Source of the DNA: CAVPWP01 sp050789285
Lineage (GTDB): Bacteria > Pseudomonadota > Alphaproteobacteria > Rhodobacterales > Rhodobacteraceae
Direction: 5' to 3'
DNA: 64,000 nt
Assembly (NCBI RefSeq): GCF_050789285.1
Contig: NZ_JBOUVX010000003.1
Coordinates: forward strand, 124,001 to 188,000
Shown here: piece after piece, positions 52,701 through 60,582 of the stretch
Numbering within the stretch: position 1 is the stretch's first letter
How the letters are laid out: each line of letters begins with the position of its first letter
Made by a program: the position numbers and the translations under genes
Notes under the pieces: generated by a model
Database searches by the model: none
Told to the model about the DNA's origin: nothing
Seen by the model: only the letters and a program-made list of their open reading frames with translations

Positions 52701-53682
52701 TCTGCGCCCTCTCGCGCGTCAGGCCCGAGACGCTCCACGGCAGACCATAAGCGTCGATCTCCTTTTGCTCCACCTTGGGGCGTATCTCGCAGACCCCGCA
52801 GCGCAGGTCGTCTCCGAACCACGAGATGATCAGCGACGCGGCGCCGACGTTCGGCAGTTCCTCGGACAGGGCGTCGACCGAGGCGCGAAGATCCGGCACC
52901 CGGCCCGGCGTGTTGACGTTCGCGGGACGTGTGCGGCCAAGCGCGTCGCGGTAGTACACACGCCTGGTCGACAGCGAGTATTCCCCGGTGCCTGGCATCA
53001 AAGCGACGGCCCGGACGGCCCGCGTGACGTCAACCGGCTGCTCCAGATCGGTCCCCTGGTCGGCGCGGGTGACCTCGAAACTGAACTGCGGCACACGGTT
53101 TCCGAAGCGCCCAAGCCCCAGGTCCTCGATGACGACGTAGGCCAGTCCCCGATAGGCCGGCGCCTTCCCCGCGCCCTGGATCGCCTCGATCTTGGGATCG
53201 GGCATCTGGGTTTCAGACCCGGGGTAGACACGAAGGTTAAGCGAGTTGCGGCTGATCTCGATGCCGTCGGCCCAGATCCGTCCCACGCGCGTGATCTCAC
53301 CCTCGCACAGCCCGATCGCAAGGCTCACCGAATAGGAATAACTGGTGATCTCAAGACCGCCCGGGGCCCCTCCCTTCCCCGATCCCCCCGTCGTCGAGAC
53401 GCTCTCGCGGAACCTCGAGGCCCAGATCACCTGCCCCGAGATCCGCGTGCGACCGTAAAGCCGCGCTACGGGAATGCCCTCTCCCGCGCCGGTCAGCCGG
53501 AACCGGTCGACCTTTCCGGTCTCGATGGCCTGGCTTCCCGCGCCCAGGATCTGCTGGTCGATAACCGAACCGATGGTCGCGCCGATCGCGCGGCCGATCA
53601 GGGCGCTGCCGATCCCCAGAACGCTGCCTCCAACGGCCCCACCGATGGCCGCACCCACGGCGGAAAGTACGATCGTCGCCAT
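49762..53682 (-). CDS. GTA baseplate megatron protein (orfg15; TIM-barrel glycoside-hydrolase-like / tail protein)
   Basis: A 1306-residue protein, the largest in the window. It opens with a Gly/Ala-rich hydrophobic N-terminus (AAIGGAVGGSVLGIGSALIG), followed by a tail-like domain with GQVIWASRF, and a TIM-barrel (about 420-720: YADWSEYFGYHPQDGSGD, DFVGIDNYMPVSDW, WFTEIGCAAIDKGTNEPNK) typical of the GTA_TIM family; the rest is a tail/host-specificity region. It corresponds to RcGTA g15, the baseplate hub/tip protein. The ATG at 53682 overlaps the NlpC/P60 stop (TGATG) and has AGGA eight bases upstream; the frame is open to 54066 but not meaningful there. Confidence 0.9.
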   Translation of the reverse strand: MATIVLSAVGAAIGGAVGGSVLGIGSALIGRAIGATIGSVIDQQILGAGSQAIETGKVDRFRLTGAGEGIPVARLYGRTRISGQVIWASRFRESVSTTGGSGKGGAPGGLEITSYSYSVSLAIGLCEGEITRVGRIWADGIEISRNSLNLRVYPGSETQMPDPKIEAIQGAGKAPAYRGLAYVVIEDLGLGRFGNRVPQFSFEVTRADQGTDLEQPVDVTRAVRAVALMPGTGEYSLSTRRVYYRDALGRTRPANVNTPGRVPDLRASVDALSEELPNVGAASLIISWFGDDLRCGVCEIRPKVEQKEIDAYGLPWSVSGLTRERAQTVPYLEGRPVYGGTPTDLSVIQAIEELRGRTGAVMFYPFILMEQLAGNGRPDPWSDAADQPALPWRGRVTTSVAPGRPGSPDKTAAAAAEVAAFFGQAGVGDFRVTPEGVAYSGPAEFSYRRFILHYARLCAMAGGVDAFCIGSEMRGLTQIRDGDGGFPAVEALRALAADVREILGPDTRIGYAADWSEYFGYHPQDGSGDVFFHLDSLWADPAIDFVGIDNYMPVSDWREGYDHADAGWGDIHDIGYLQTNIAGGEGFDWYYADPEAADAQQRTPITDGAYGEDWVFRFKDLRGWWSNTHHNRPGGVRDENPTAWVPQSKPIWFTEIGCAAIDKGTNEPNKFLDPKSSESALPRFSNGRRDDLLQAQFLRASADFWTRPANNPVSEVYEAPMLDWSRAFVWAWDARPYPVFPTSLDVWSDGENYARGHWLNGRTTGRTLESVVREICRDAGIVDPDTSALFGFVRGFTSSDGASARALLQSLMLGYGFDAIERDGALVWRSRNGRETAEVDLTGLVDSPEVSGRLEEVRLPEAEVSGRVRLTFVEADADFEPRAVEAAFPEDDGTAISQSELKLVLTQAEGRAIAERWLTEARAARDRIRLALPPSRIGIGAGDLLRLGEAPDLYRVDAVETAAWQQLEAVRVERSAYVPGPEIGDIASPRPFVAPSPVLPVFLDLPLLSGDEVPHAPRLAVAADPWPGPVGIFSAIGEGGFALNGVIERAAIVGVTETPLFAAQAGSWDRGAPLRLRLSEGALSSAEPAAVLGGANVAAIGSDDGEDWEVFQFARAVLVAPEVYEVSLRLRGQAGTDALMPEEWPAGSRVVLLDEAVRQVDLPSSLRGVSRRYRIGPASLPLDDPDFIETDRSFAGVGLRPYAPVHLTASRGSDGGVRLSWIRRTRIDGDLWDGLDVPLGEASESYVVRILKAGQLLREVTVGAPIFTYSLAMQLADGADAPFEVGVAQISDRFGPGLFRRISVDD

Positions 53683-54143
53683 CAGGAGATCCTTTCGGGA
53701 AACGCAAAACACGCGACCACGCGTCGTGACCAGGGAAGGCTCAGCGCGCTTTCCACGACGCCGTGGCCGCAATAGGCATGAATGAACGAGGGGGCCGCCC
53801 CGCCCCTGGACAGAAGGCCCAGATGCTTGGCGACGCTGCCTTCCGCCATGCGGAACAGAAGAACGTCGCCAGGACGGGCCGACCCCGGCTGACGCCGGGA
53901 AAGATGACGCTGCGCGGCCGCCCACAGGCGTTCCTCGCCGCCGGCCGCACCACCGGCCTCGGCCCAGTCCCAGGTATAGGCGGGGATCGCCTCGGGCTCT
54001 GTGCCGTAAAGCTCGCGCCAGACCGCGCGGATCAGTCCAAGACAGTCCGCGCCAGCGCCCCGGCACGACGCCTGGTGCTGATACGGCGTCCCGATCCAGT
54101 CCCGGGCGATCGCGACCGCGCGCCCGCCGATGCCGTCCGTCAT
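53682..54143 (-). CDS. GTA NlpC/P60 peptidase (orfg14)
   Basis: A 153-residue NlpC/P60-fold protein with catalytic Cys in GADCLGLIRAVW and His in VAKHLGLLS, like RcGTA g14, a cell-wall peptidase of the tail tip that may open the recipient peptidoglycan. It overlaps g13 by four bases and g15 by one. The ATG at 54143 (MTDGIGGRAVAIARDWIGTP) is preferred over an upstream frame to 54338. Confidence 0.92.
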   Translation of the reverse strand: MTDGIGGRAVAIARDWIGTPYQHQASCRGAGADCLGLIRAVWRELYGTEPEAIPAYTWDWAEAGGAAGGEERLWAAAQRHLSRRQPGSARPGDVLLFRMAEGSVAKHLGLLSRGGAAPSFIHAYCGHGVVESALSLPWSRRVVACFAFPERIS

Positions 54144-55027
54144 GTCAGCCGCCCGCCGTCGTTGCGCCCCGACCGCGTTGGATAGCTGATCAGCCAGTCC
54201 TCGCCCGGGATGTGGGGAAATCCCCGGAAGTTCAGGAAGTTGTTGAACTTGACGCGGCAGGTCTCTGCCATGCGATCGCAGCCTGCGGTGATCTCGACCC
54301 GGTCGCCGGGCGCGATGGTGGCGCGCAGATCCGACCAAAGCTCGATCCGGCGCCCACCGGTCGCCTCGCGGTCGTCCTTGACGACCGCGGCCTGCCCTTC
54401 GGCTTCACCATCGAGGACCCGCAGGGTTCCCCGGGTGAACCATCCCTTGGCGTAGGGCGCCAGCAGACCCAGGTCGAGCCTGCGATTGTCCTCCGCCGAC
54501 AGCACCGTGCGGATCGCGCGGAACGCGTCCCCGCTCAAATCCACCCCGCACCGCGCATCGCCCAGACGTGCGCCACAGGGTTTCTGGAAGTTCCGGCCCG
54601 ACGACTGGTTCAGCGCCTCCGTCATCCCGCGCAATTCGGCCGTGAAACTGCCAGCGCTGGTTCGGATCTCGCCGATGCTGCCGCGAAACAGCAGCTTGCG
54701 CTCTTCGACGTTGCGCCAGTTCACCAGCCAGCATCGCACGTCGGCCCCGTCGAAGCGTCCGGCGCGGATGTCCTCCTCGCGGATCGAGGCATGGGACAGC
54801 ACGCCCACCGCCTCGCTGTTATCGACCGCAAGTCCCGTGCCCTGCTGCAGCGCCCGCGCGCTCAGCCCGGCATCGGCGGCGAAGCTCAGGCCGGCGAAGG
54901 ACAGCGGCCGGTCGTGGTCGGTGAAGCCCAGCACCCGCCCATCCCGCCGCGTCAGGGCCCAGCAGCGCGCGACCGTCGTGATCCCGCCCGCAAGATGCGC
55001 GTGAAGCGCCGCCGCGGCATCCGTCAC
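54140..55027 (-). CDS. GTA hub protein DUF2163 (orfg13)
   Basis: A 295-residue protein of the DUF2163/phage_BR0599 family: TVARCWALTRRDGRVLGFTD at the N-terminus, GVDLSGDAFRAIRTVL with Cys nearby, and ITAGCDRMAETCRVKFNNFLN with a conserved Cys pattern (possibly an iron-sulfur cluster, as reported for RcGTA hub proteins) near the C-terminus. It is part of the tail tip. Overlaps both neighbours by four bases. Confidence 0.9.
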   Translation of the reverse strand: MTDAAAALHAHLAGGITTVARCWALTRRDGRVLGFTDHDRPLSFAGLSFAADAGLSARALQQGTGLAVDNSEAVGVLSHASIREEDIRAGRFDGADVRCWLVNWRNVEERKLLFRGSIGEIRTSAGSFTAELRGMTEALNQSSGRNFQKPCGARLGDARCGVDLSGDAFRAIRTVLSAEDNRRLDLGLLAPYAKGWFTRGTLRVLDGEAEGQAAVVKDDREATGGRRIELWSDLRATIAPGDRVEITAGCDRMAETCRVKFNNFLNFRGFPHIPGEDWLISYPTRSGRNDGGRLT

Positions 55028-55656
55028 AACCGCACCTCGACGACCGGCACCGAAGGCACCTCGCCCGCCTCGAAGCTGGCCACCGAGATCTGGATGCGGT
55101 CGGTATCGAAGCGCACCGGGACGTCGAACTCGAAGCCCGCGGTGACCCGCGCTCCGATGTCCGGTGGATCGGCGAAGGTCACCACACCGGTCGTGTCGTC
55201 CAGCTCATAGTGGATGGTTTCGGTCTTCAGGTCGCCCTGAATGCCGACGCTGACGGTTCCCCCCACCGGCTTCGCGACCGGCCGCACATAGGTGAACGCG
55301 CCCGAACGATAGGTCTTCACCAGTTGAAAGACGCGGCGTTGCCCGTCGCCCTCGCCGATCAGCTGATCCTCGAAGCCGGGGGCACGCGGGGCGGGGCACG
55401 ACCTGAAGTCCGCCCAATCCTTCCAGCGAAAACCGAAAAGCTGCCCCTGCCGGGCCTCGAAGAAGGCGATCACCTCCTCGAGGTCTTCAAGCGCGCGCAT
55501 GCCCAGACCCGCGTCATAGCGGCGGCGCGAATGCGCCCAGGGGGTGTTCCTCTCCTCGAAGCCGTTGGCAAGCGTCACCACGTCCGTGCGCCGCTCGGGC
55601 CCGCCCATCGAGCCGAAGCTGAGGTTTGCGGGAAAGCGGATCTCGTGAAATCCCAT
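55024..55656 (-). CDS. GTA distal tail protein DUF2460 (orfg12)
   Basis: A 210-residue protein with the DUF2460 start MGFHEIRFPANLSFGSMGGP and the later FRWKDWADFRS and GFEFDVPVRFDTDRI. It forms the distal tail ring linking tube and hub. The ATG at 55656 follows GAGGAGGG closely; the longer frame to 55704 is not family-like. Four-base overlap with g13. Confidence 0.92.
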   Translation of the reverse strand: MGFHEIRFPANLSFGSMGGPERRTDVVTLANGFEERNTPWAHSRRRYDAGLGMRALEDLEEVIAFFEARQGQLFGFRWKDWADFRSCPAPRAPGFEDQLIGEGDGQRRVFQLVKTYRSGAFTYVRPVAKPVGGTVSVGIQGDLKTETIHYELDDTTGVVTFADPPDIGARVTAGFEFDVPVRFDTDRIQISVASFEAGEVPSVPVVEVRL

Positions 55657-55666
55657 GTCGCCCTCC

Positions 55667-56329
55667 TCAGCGGTTGCGCTGGCCGCGGCCAAGGGCCCGG
55701 CCAAGCTGCGACGCGACCCGGCTTTGTGACCGGCGGAACCCCTCGACGTCCGGGGTCGAGATGTTCATCACAACCTGCACCGCCCGTCCGCCACCGTCCG
55801 AGCGCACGCCCAGCCGTCCGTCCGCGCCACGGGTCAGCGGCATGATCGCCTCGGGACCTGCCTCGCCCATCAGGCCGGTGCCGCCCCGCATCGGAAACGC
55901 CACGGGCCCCGAAACGATCCCGCCCTGCGCGAAGGGCATGACACGGCCCTGGGTGAAGCTGGCGCCCCGTGCGAACGGCAGCATGCCGCCGACCAGCCCT
56001 TCGATCCCGCTCGCCACCAGACCGCCCAGGCTGTCGGTCACCGGGCGCATGGCGGCCGAATAGGCCGTCTCGACCATCGAACGGGCAAGACCGCCCAGGA
56101 CATCCGACAGCTTCTTCCCGTCAAGGATCAGCCCGTCGAAGGACTGCCGCAGGCTCCGGCTGATGCCTGTGGACAGGCGGCCCACGTCGCCGCCCGCGTC
56201 GGTCATCGCCAGGCTCATGCGGCGCACCTGTCCGTCGAAGGCCGCCGCCACCGTCTGCGCGCCGCCCAGCGATTGCTCAAGCGCAACGATCTGCTCGTCA
56301 AGCGCCGTCAAACCATCAATCTCGTCCAT
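55667..56329 (-). CDS. GTA tape measure protein (orfg11)
   Basis: A 220-residue protein: an N-terminal helical part (LDEQIVALEQSLGGAQTVAA), then a Gly/Ser-rich region with GGLVASGIEGLVGG and PFARGASFTQGRVMPFAQGG, the tail-length-determining repeat-like pattern of GTA tape measures, which are much shorter than phage ones, in keeping with the short GTA tail. It overlaps g10.1 by 14 bases; the ATG at 56329 follows GGGAAGGG. Confidence 0.9.
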   Translation of the reverse strand: MDEIDGLTALDEQIVALEQSLGGAQTVAAAFDGQVRRMSLAMTDAGGDVGRLSTGISRSLRQSFDGLILDGKKLSDVLGGLARSMVETAYSAAMRPVTDSLGGLVASGIEGLVGGMLPFARGASFTQGRVMPFAQGGIVSGPVAFPMRGGTGLMGEAGPEAIMPLTRGADGRLGVRSDGGGRAVQVVMNISTPDVEGFRRSQSRVASQLGRALGRGQRNR

Positions 56330-56525
56330 CGGTCCCTTCCCCTTGTTCGTCCGGAAACTGCCGCGACAGTTCCTCCAGGCGCGAGCGCCCGAACCCCGTC
56401 CCCGCCGCATCCGGGCCCAGCATCAGCAGAAGCTCGGCCGGCGTGAGCTGCCAGAAATCCCGCGGTCGCAGCCGAAGCCCCTGCATCCCTGCGCGCATCA
56501 GCCCGGCCCAGTCGAAGCGGCTCAT
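56316..56525 (-). CDS. GTA tail assembly chaperone (orfg10.1)
   Basis: A 69-residue protein (FDWAGLMRAGMQGLRLRPRD, then FWQLTPAELLLML) of the small phage tail-assembly chaperone type that follows the tail-tube genes. In R. capsulatus the same short reading frame is called orfg10.1. It overlaps g10 by four bases and g11 by 14. Confidence 0.85.
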   Translation of the reverse strand: MSRFDWAGLMRAGMQGLRLRPRDFWQLTPAELLLMLGPDAAGTGFGRSRLEELSRQFPDEQGEGTDGRD

Positions 56526-56848
56526 TTCCGCGGATCCGAAGGCAAGGCGAAGGCCCGCGCCAGCAGAAGGCCCGCCACCCGCGCGGCCTCGACCGGCCCG
56601 CCCTCGATCTCGGCGCTCAGAAGGTCGGCCGCCGTGCCCCGCCAGCCGCCCCCCCGAAGCCCCGCCACGATCAGCGCCAGCACGTCGCGGCTCGAAAACC
56701 GCCCGCCCTCGAAGCGCTCGATCAGCGCGATCAGATCGCCGGCCTCAAGCGTCGCCTCAAGCTCTGCCAGGGCGCCCAGCGTCAGCTTCAGCACCTGACG
56801 CTCGCCGCCGATGACCAGCGCCGCCTCGCCCGCCCAGGGATTTTCCAT
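56522..56848 (-). CDS. GTA tail chaperone-type protein GTA-gp10 (orfg10)
   Basis: A 108-residue protein (NPWAGEAALVIGGERQVLKL, TLGALAELEATLEAGDLIAL) of the GTA-gp10 family. It overlaps g9 by one base. The ATG at 56848 is preferred; the frame is open to 56992 but lies antisense-like across g9. Confidence 0.85.
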   Translation of the reverse strand: MENPWAGEAALVIGGERQVLKLTLGALAELEATLEAGDLIALIERFEGGRFSSRDVLALIVAGLRGGGWRGTAADLLSAEIEGGPVEAARVAGLLLARAFALPSDPRK

Positions 56849-57261
56849 CAAAGCGCCGTAAAGCTCAGCGCCCCGGCCGAGGCGAAGGCCATCTCGTAGG
56901 TCGCCTCGCCGTTGTAGCTTCCCGCGAACTCGATCGACGTGATCTGGAACGCGCCTTCGACGATCCCGAAGTCGGGGATGATGACCTGGCATCCCGGCGT
57001 CTCGCCCGCGAAGAAAAGCTGCCGTGCGCGTTCGTCGGTATCGGCGTCCTTGAACACCCCCGAGCCCGAGATCGTGGCCGACTTCACGCCTGCCCCGCCC
57101 AGAAGCTCGCGCCAGCCGCCCGTGCTTTCCAGACTGGTGACATCCACGCTTTCGGCGTTGAAGCTGATGCGCGTGGCACGCAGCCCCGCGACCGTCTCGA
57201 ACTGGCCGTCTCCGGTCATGTCGAGCTTGATGAGAAGATCCTTGCCGTTCTGCGCACCCAT
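56848..57261 (-). CDS. GTA major tail protein (orfg9)
   Basis: A 137-residue tail-tube protein of the TP901-1 type: MGAQNGKDLLIKLDMTGDGQ, ATRISFNAESVDVTSLES, and a beta-rich C-terminus. It assembles as rings to form the tail tube around the tape measure. 23 bases after g8. The length matches RcGTA g9. Confidence 0.92.
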   Translation of the reverse strand: MGAQNGKDLLIKLDMTGDGQFETVAGLRATRISFNAESVDVTSLESTGGWRELLGGAGVKSATISGSGVFKDADTDERARQLFFAGETPGCQVIIPDFGIVEGAFQITSIEFAGSYNGEATYEMAFASAGALSFTAL

Positions 57262-57284
57262 GACGCTTGCTCCGTGCTAGAGGT

Positions 57285-57695
57285 TCATTCGTCTTCCACG
57301 CGCGCGCGGAAGGTCAGGTCGATGCGGCGGTTCCGTGCGGCCGCGACGCGAAGCGCGCGGGCGCGCAGAAAGTGCATCGACACGATCCGCCCCCGCGCCA
57401 TGGCAGGCGCCCCGCCGTCCAGCGCGTCCGACACCGCGCCGGCCACCGCCTTTGCGTGTTGGAAGCCTGCCGCGTCCGTGACCACGCTCACCGTGAACAG
57501 GTGGTCCGATCCGCGCGCGGTCTTGTCGGACCGCTCGCGCACCTCCTCGGGGCCAAGGCTCACGTAGGTGCCGGGCAACTGGCCCGCGGGCACCACGTCA
57601 TAGATCGCCTCTCCGACCAGCGCGGTCAGGCCCGGGTCGCTGGACAGCCGCTGATAGATGGCCGCCTGAAGGGCGGCCGCCATGCCGTAACTCAT
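57285..57695 (-). CDS. GTA tail terminator DUF3168 (orfg8)
   Basis: A 136-residue protein with AALQAAIYQRLSSDPGLTAL at the N-terminus and IVSMHFLRARALRVAAARNR near the end, the DUF3168/tail-completion family. It caps the tail tube where it meets the head. The ATG at 57695 is preferred over a longer non-homologous frame. Confidence 0.9.
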   Translation of the reverse strand: MSYGMAAALQAAIYQRLSSDPGLTALVGEAIYDVVPAGQLPGTYVSLGPEEVRERSDKTARGSDHLFTVSVVTDAAGFQHAKAVAGAVSDALDGGAPAMARGRIVSMHFLRARALRVAAARNRRIDLTFRARVEDE

Positions 57696-58030
57696 GCCGC
57701 CACCTCCTCGCGCGCGAAACACGTCAGATAGGCGCCCGTCGCGTCGCTCTCGGTCACGGCCAGGATGCGCCAGACCCGGCCACCGTCCCGGAACCGCTGC
57801 TCGGGTCGCGGACGCGACGGCGCGCCCACGGGTGCCGCCCGCACCAGAATCCGGCAACTCACCCGGCTCAGCGTCGCGAAGTCCTGCGCCCGCTCGTCGC
57901 CGGCACCGGGCCGGATCTCGGCCCAAAGCGTGCCAAGCGCGCTCCAGCTGTCGACGAACCCGCCCGCGCCGTCGGGCAGGCGCTCGGCAACCTCAAGCGC
58001 CAGCGGCCGGTTCAGCCGCGGCCGGATCAT
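57692..58030 (-). CDS. GTA head closure protein (orfg7)
   Basis: A 112-residue head-tail adaptor/closure protein (MIRPRLNRPLALEVAERLPD, DSWSALGTLWAEIRPGAGDE), SPP1 gp16-like. Four-base overlaps with g6 and g8. It closes the packaged head. Confidence 0.9.
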   Translation of the reverse strand: MIRPRLNRPLALEVAERLPDGAGGFVDSWSALGTLWAEIRPGAGDERAQDFATLSRVSCRILVRAAPVGAPSRPRPEQRFRDGGRVWRILAVTESDATGAYLTCFAREEVAA

Positions 58031-58626
58031 CGCCGCCCCCCGCCGAAAAGACGCAGGTTGAGATGGGGCACAAGAAGCGCGTTGACCTCAGCGGGAAATC
58101 CCTCCGCGCCGTCCGTCGCCCCGTGGCGGTTCTCGTAATAGCTTGCCGCCAGCGCGAAGACCGCCTTGCGCAGGTCCGCCGGAACCCCGGTCCAGGCCGC
58201 GCCATAGCCGGCCTCGAAGGTGATCTCGGCGCTCCCACCCAGCGGGATCGACGGCAACAGGAACCCCTGCGCCACAAGCGCCGGACGATGCGTGTCGCGC
58301 TCCAGCGCATAGCGCGACGGTGCGATCTCGGCCTCGGTCCCGGACCGCTCGACGATGGCCAGACGCGTGATCGCCGCGACCGGCGCCACCGGCAGCACCT
58401 GCCGCGACAGGTCCCGCCAGGCCGTCACCGACCACTGGAACGCGCGCCGAAGCACCGCCTTGCCGGTCCGCGCCTCGATTGCCGCGATCGCCCCGCGCAG
58501 GCAGGTCTCCAGGACGCCGTCCTGCTCGGCGGCGTCCGCGAACCCGGTCCCCAGACGCAAGTAATCCCTGAACTCCGCGACCGGCAGGGCCGCCGCGGGC
58601 ACCGTGGCCTGCTCGACTAGTATCAT
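58027..58626 (-). CDS. GTA head-tail connector (orfg6)
   Basis: A 199-residue connector: PVAEFRDYLRLGTGFADAAE, and DLRKAVFALAASYYENRHGA near the C-terminus, the pattern of phage connector (gp6-like/HK97) proteins. It is the first gene after the long structured spacer that follows the capsid gene. The ATG at 58626 follows GGAGAG. Length as in RcGTA g6. Confidence 0.9.
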   Translation of the reverse strand: MILVEQATVPAAALPVAEFRDYLRLGTGFADAAEQDGVLETCLRGAIAAIEARTGKAVLRRAFQWSVTAWRDLSRQVLPVAPVAAITRLAIVERSGTEAEIAPSRYALERDTHRPALVAQGFLLPSIPLGGSAEITFEAGYGAAWTGVPADLRKAVFALAASYYENRHGATDGAEGFPAEVNALLVPHLNLRLFGGGRR

Positions 58627-58809
58627 GAATTCTCTCCGAAAACCCGTTCCCGCCCGCGCCCGTCCGGGCGAGGGGTCATGGACATGGACGCGCGCCGCCG
58701 CATTGCTCGGACGGAGGGGAAGCAGCTAGACAACGCGGGGTCTGTCGACGCGCGTCCATGCCGACGGTCCGGGCCCAAATCCCACCCGAACCGTCGACCC
58801 GGTCACCGA
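58627..58809 (-). other. Structured 183-nt spacer between capsid and connector genes
   Basis: The only long gap inside the operon. On the minus-strand transcript it holds, in order, a 12-bp hairpin with one mismatch (58785-58796 with 58762-58773, loop of 11), a perfect 12-bp inverted repeat with arms 54 nt apart (58749-58760 and 58683-58694, CATGGACGCGCG), and a 6-bp hairpin (CGCCCG-GA-CGGGCG). No T run follows them, so this is not a plain terminator. No gene was found here. Confidence 0.7.
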
Positions 58810-59991
58810 TCAGGCGACCGAGAACCGCAGCAGCTTGATCGCGGCGAAGTCGCTCACGTCGCCGCCCACGCGTTTGGTGGCGTAGAACAGAACGTGCGGC
58901 TTGGCCGAGAACGGGTCTCGCAGGATGCGCAGGTCGGGGCGTTCCGCCACCGTGTAGCCCGCCGAGAAATCGCCGAAGGCAACGGCGTCCGCGCCTGCGG
59001 CGACGTCCGGCATGTCCTCGGCGATCAGCACCGGATAGCCCAGAAGCCGCGCGGGCTCACCCGCGGCAAGGCCGTCCGACCACAGGAAGCGGCCGTCGGC
59101 ATCCTTGATCTTGCGCACCTGGCCCGCGGTCTTCGAGTTCATCACGAAGGTCGCGCCCGACCGGTATTGCGCACCCAGCGCATAGACAAGGTCGACGATC
59201 GCATCCGCCGGCGCCACCGAATCGAAGGCCCCGTTCGTGCCGGTGGGCACATAGCCGATCGACCCCCAGGCCCAGACCGCGTTGTCCACCGTCGGACGGG
59301 TCAGGAAGCCGCGTGGCTTGTCGATGCCGTCGCCAATCACGAAGGCCGCCGCCTCGGCGCGGGCGAACTTGTCGGCGATGCGCGACGCAAGCCAGCCCTC
59401 GATGTCGAACGCGCTGTCGTCCAGCAGGCGCTGCGAGGCCTTGGGCATCGCCGACAGCTCGTGCAGCGGGATCGAGATGCGCTCGATCTGCGGGGTGTCG
59501 GTCTCGGCGACGCTGCCGGTCTCGCTCGCCCAGCCGGACCCGATGTCGGTGTGGTCGATCAGCACGTCGAAGGACGTGGCTTCCACGTTCACCACATTGG
59601 CGATCTGCCGAAGCGAGGCAGTCGATTTCAACACGCTCTTCACGGTCTCGGCTGTCTGCGGATCGACAAGGTATCCGCCCTCGGCGGCCACCGCGGACGA
59701 CAGCGCCTTGCCCTCGATCTCAAGACCGCGCAGCGCATCGTCGTCGCCCGACCGAAGATAGGCCGCGAAGGCCTTCTGGTGCGGGGCCTCGGTCTCGGCC
59801 AGGGCCGACAGCGCCGGGCGGCGCGAAAGGGTGGATTTCCGATCCAGCATGGTCAGTCGCTCTTCCTGTTTGTGAAGTCGTTCGGTGATGTCGCCCATGA
59901 AGCCCGCAAGCGCGGTCCTCAGTTCGGCCGCAGGCCCGCCGTCATCCGGCAAGGCGCCAGCGGACCGGGACTTGGTCTCGGTCGTGCTCAT
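58810..59991 (-). CDS. GTA major capsid protein, HK97 fold (orfg5)
   Basis: A 393-residue capsid protein: an N-terminal delta/scaffold region (about 1-100, with charged helices ITERLHKQEERLTMLDRKST) removed by the g4 protease, then the HK97 domain (GGYLVDPQTAETVKSVLKST, ATSFDVLIDHTDIGSGWASE, LHELSAMPKASQRLLDDSAF, VGGDVSDFAAIKLLRFSVA at the C-terminus). It forms the small T=3-type head of GTA particles in relatives. Followed by a structured spacer. Confidence 0.95.
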   Translation of the reverse strand: MSTTETKSRSAGALPDDGGPAAELRTALAGFMGDITERLHKQEERLTMLDRKSTLSRRPALSALAETEAPHQKAFAAYLRSGDDDALRGLEIEGKALSSAVAAEGGYLVDPQTAETVKSVLKSTASLRQIANVVNVEATSFDVLIDHTDIGSGWASETGSVAETDTPQIERISIPLHELSAMPKASQRLLDDSAFDIEGWLASRIADKFARAEAAAFVIGDGIDKPRGFLTRPTVDNAVWAWGSIGYVPTGTNGAFDSVAPADAIVDLVYALGAQYRSGATFVMNSKTAGQVRKIKDADGRFLWSDGLAAGEPARLLGYPVLIAEDMPDVAAGADAVAFGDFSAGYTVAERPDLRILRDPFSAKPHVLFYATKRVGGDVSDFAAIKLLRFSVA

Positions 59992-60024
59992 CGCATGGTC
60001 CTCTCTTGGCTTGGTGCGGCCGGC

Positions 60025-60582
60025 TCAGTCGCGGGCCAGAATGCGGCGGGCCTCGTCGACGACCGCCGCCATGTCGCGCAAAAGCGCGGCCTCGGGGCTT
60101 TCGCCCTTCGCACCGACGCGCGCATCGGGAAGCATCGGGAAGGTCACCAGCGACACCTCCCAAAGCTCCAGCTCCGACAGAAGCCGCCGGCCGCTGCCGT
60201 CCTTCGTCGACTTCAGCGTGCGATAGCCGATCGACAGCCCGTCGATCGCCCCCGCCGCGATCAGCGCGGCAGCCTCGCGCGCCCGGGCGACATCGGTCAG
60301 AAGCCGCCCCTTGACGTAAAGACCGCGCGCGTCCTCGCGCACCTCGTCCCAGACGCCGATAGGCTCGGCCGGGTCGTGCTGCCACAGCATCTTCACCGAC
60401 CCGCCGCGCGCCTTCAGCCGTTCAAGCGCCTTGCCATAGGCCCCCGGCTCGACGATGTCGCCGCCCTGGTCAACCTTTCCGAAGACCGAGGCATAGCCCT
60501 CGATCACCCGGCCGTCGGCCACGGTCACGTCGCCGCCGAAGCCCGCGAACTTGTGTTCCAGCATCTGGGTGGTCCCGGTCAT
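60025..60582 (-). CDS. GTA prohead protease (orfg4)
   Basis: A 185-residue HK97-type (U35) prohead protease: VIEGYASVFGKVDQGGDIVE, MLWQHDPAEPIGVWDEVRED with the catalytic His, and GLSIGYRTLKS with the Ser. It cuts the capsid N-terminal region. Its start overlaps the portal stop (TGATG); no extra reading frame fits between portal and protease. Confidence 0.93.
   Translation of the reverse strand: MTGTTQMLEHKFAGFGGDVTVADGRVIEGYASVFGKVDQGGDIVEPGAYGKALERLKARGGSVKMLWQHDPAEPIGVWDEVREDARGLYVKGRLLTDVARAREAAALIAAGAIDGLSIGYRTLKSTKDGSGRRLLSELELWEVSLVTFPMLPDARVGAKGESPEAALLRDMAAVVDEARRILARD

Noticed and set aside
49762..54066. A 1434-residue version of the g15 protein
   Set aside because: The first 128 codons overlap the NlpC/P60 gene in another frame and have no protein-like character; the ATG at 53682 has a ribosome-binding site.
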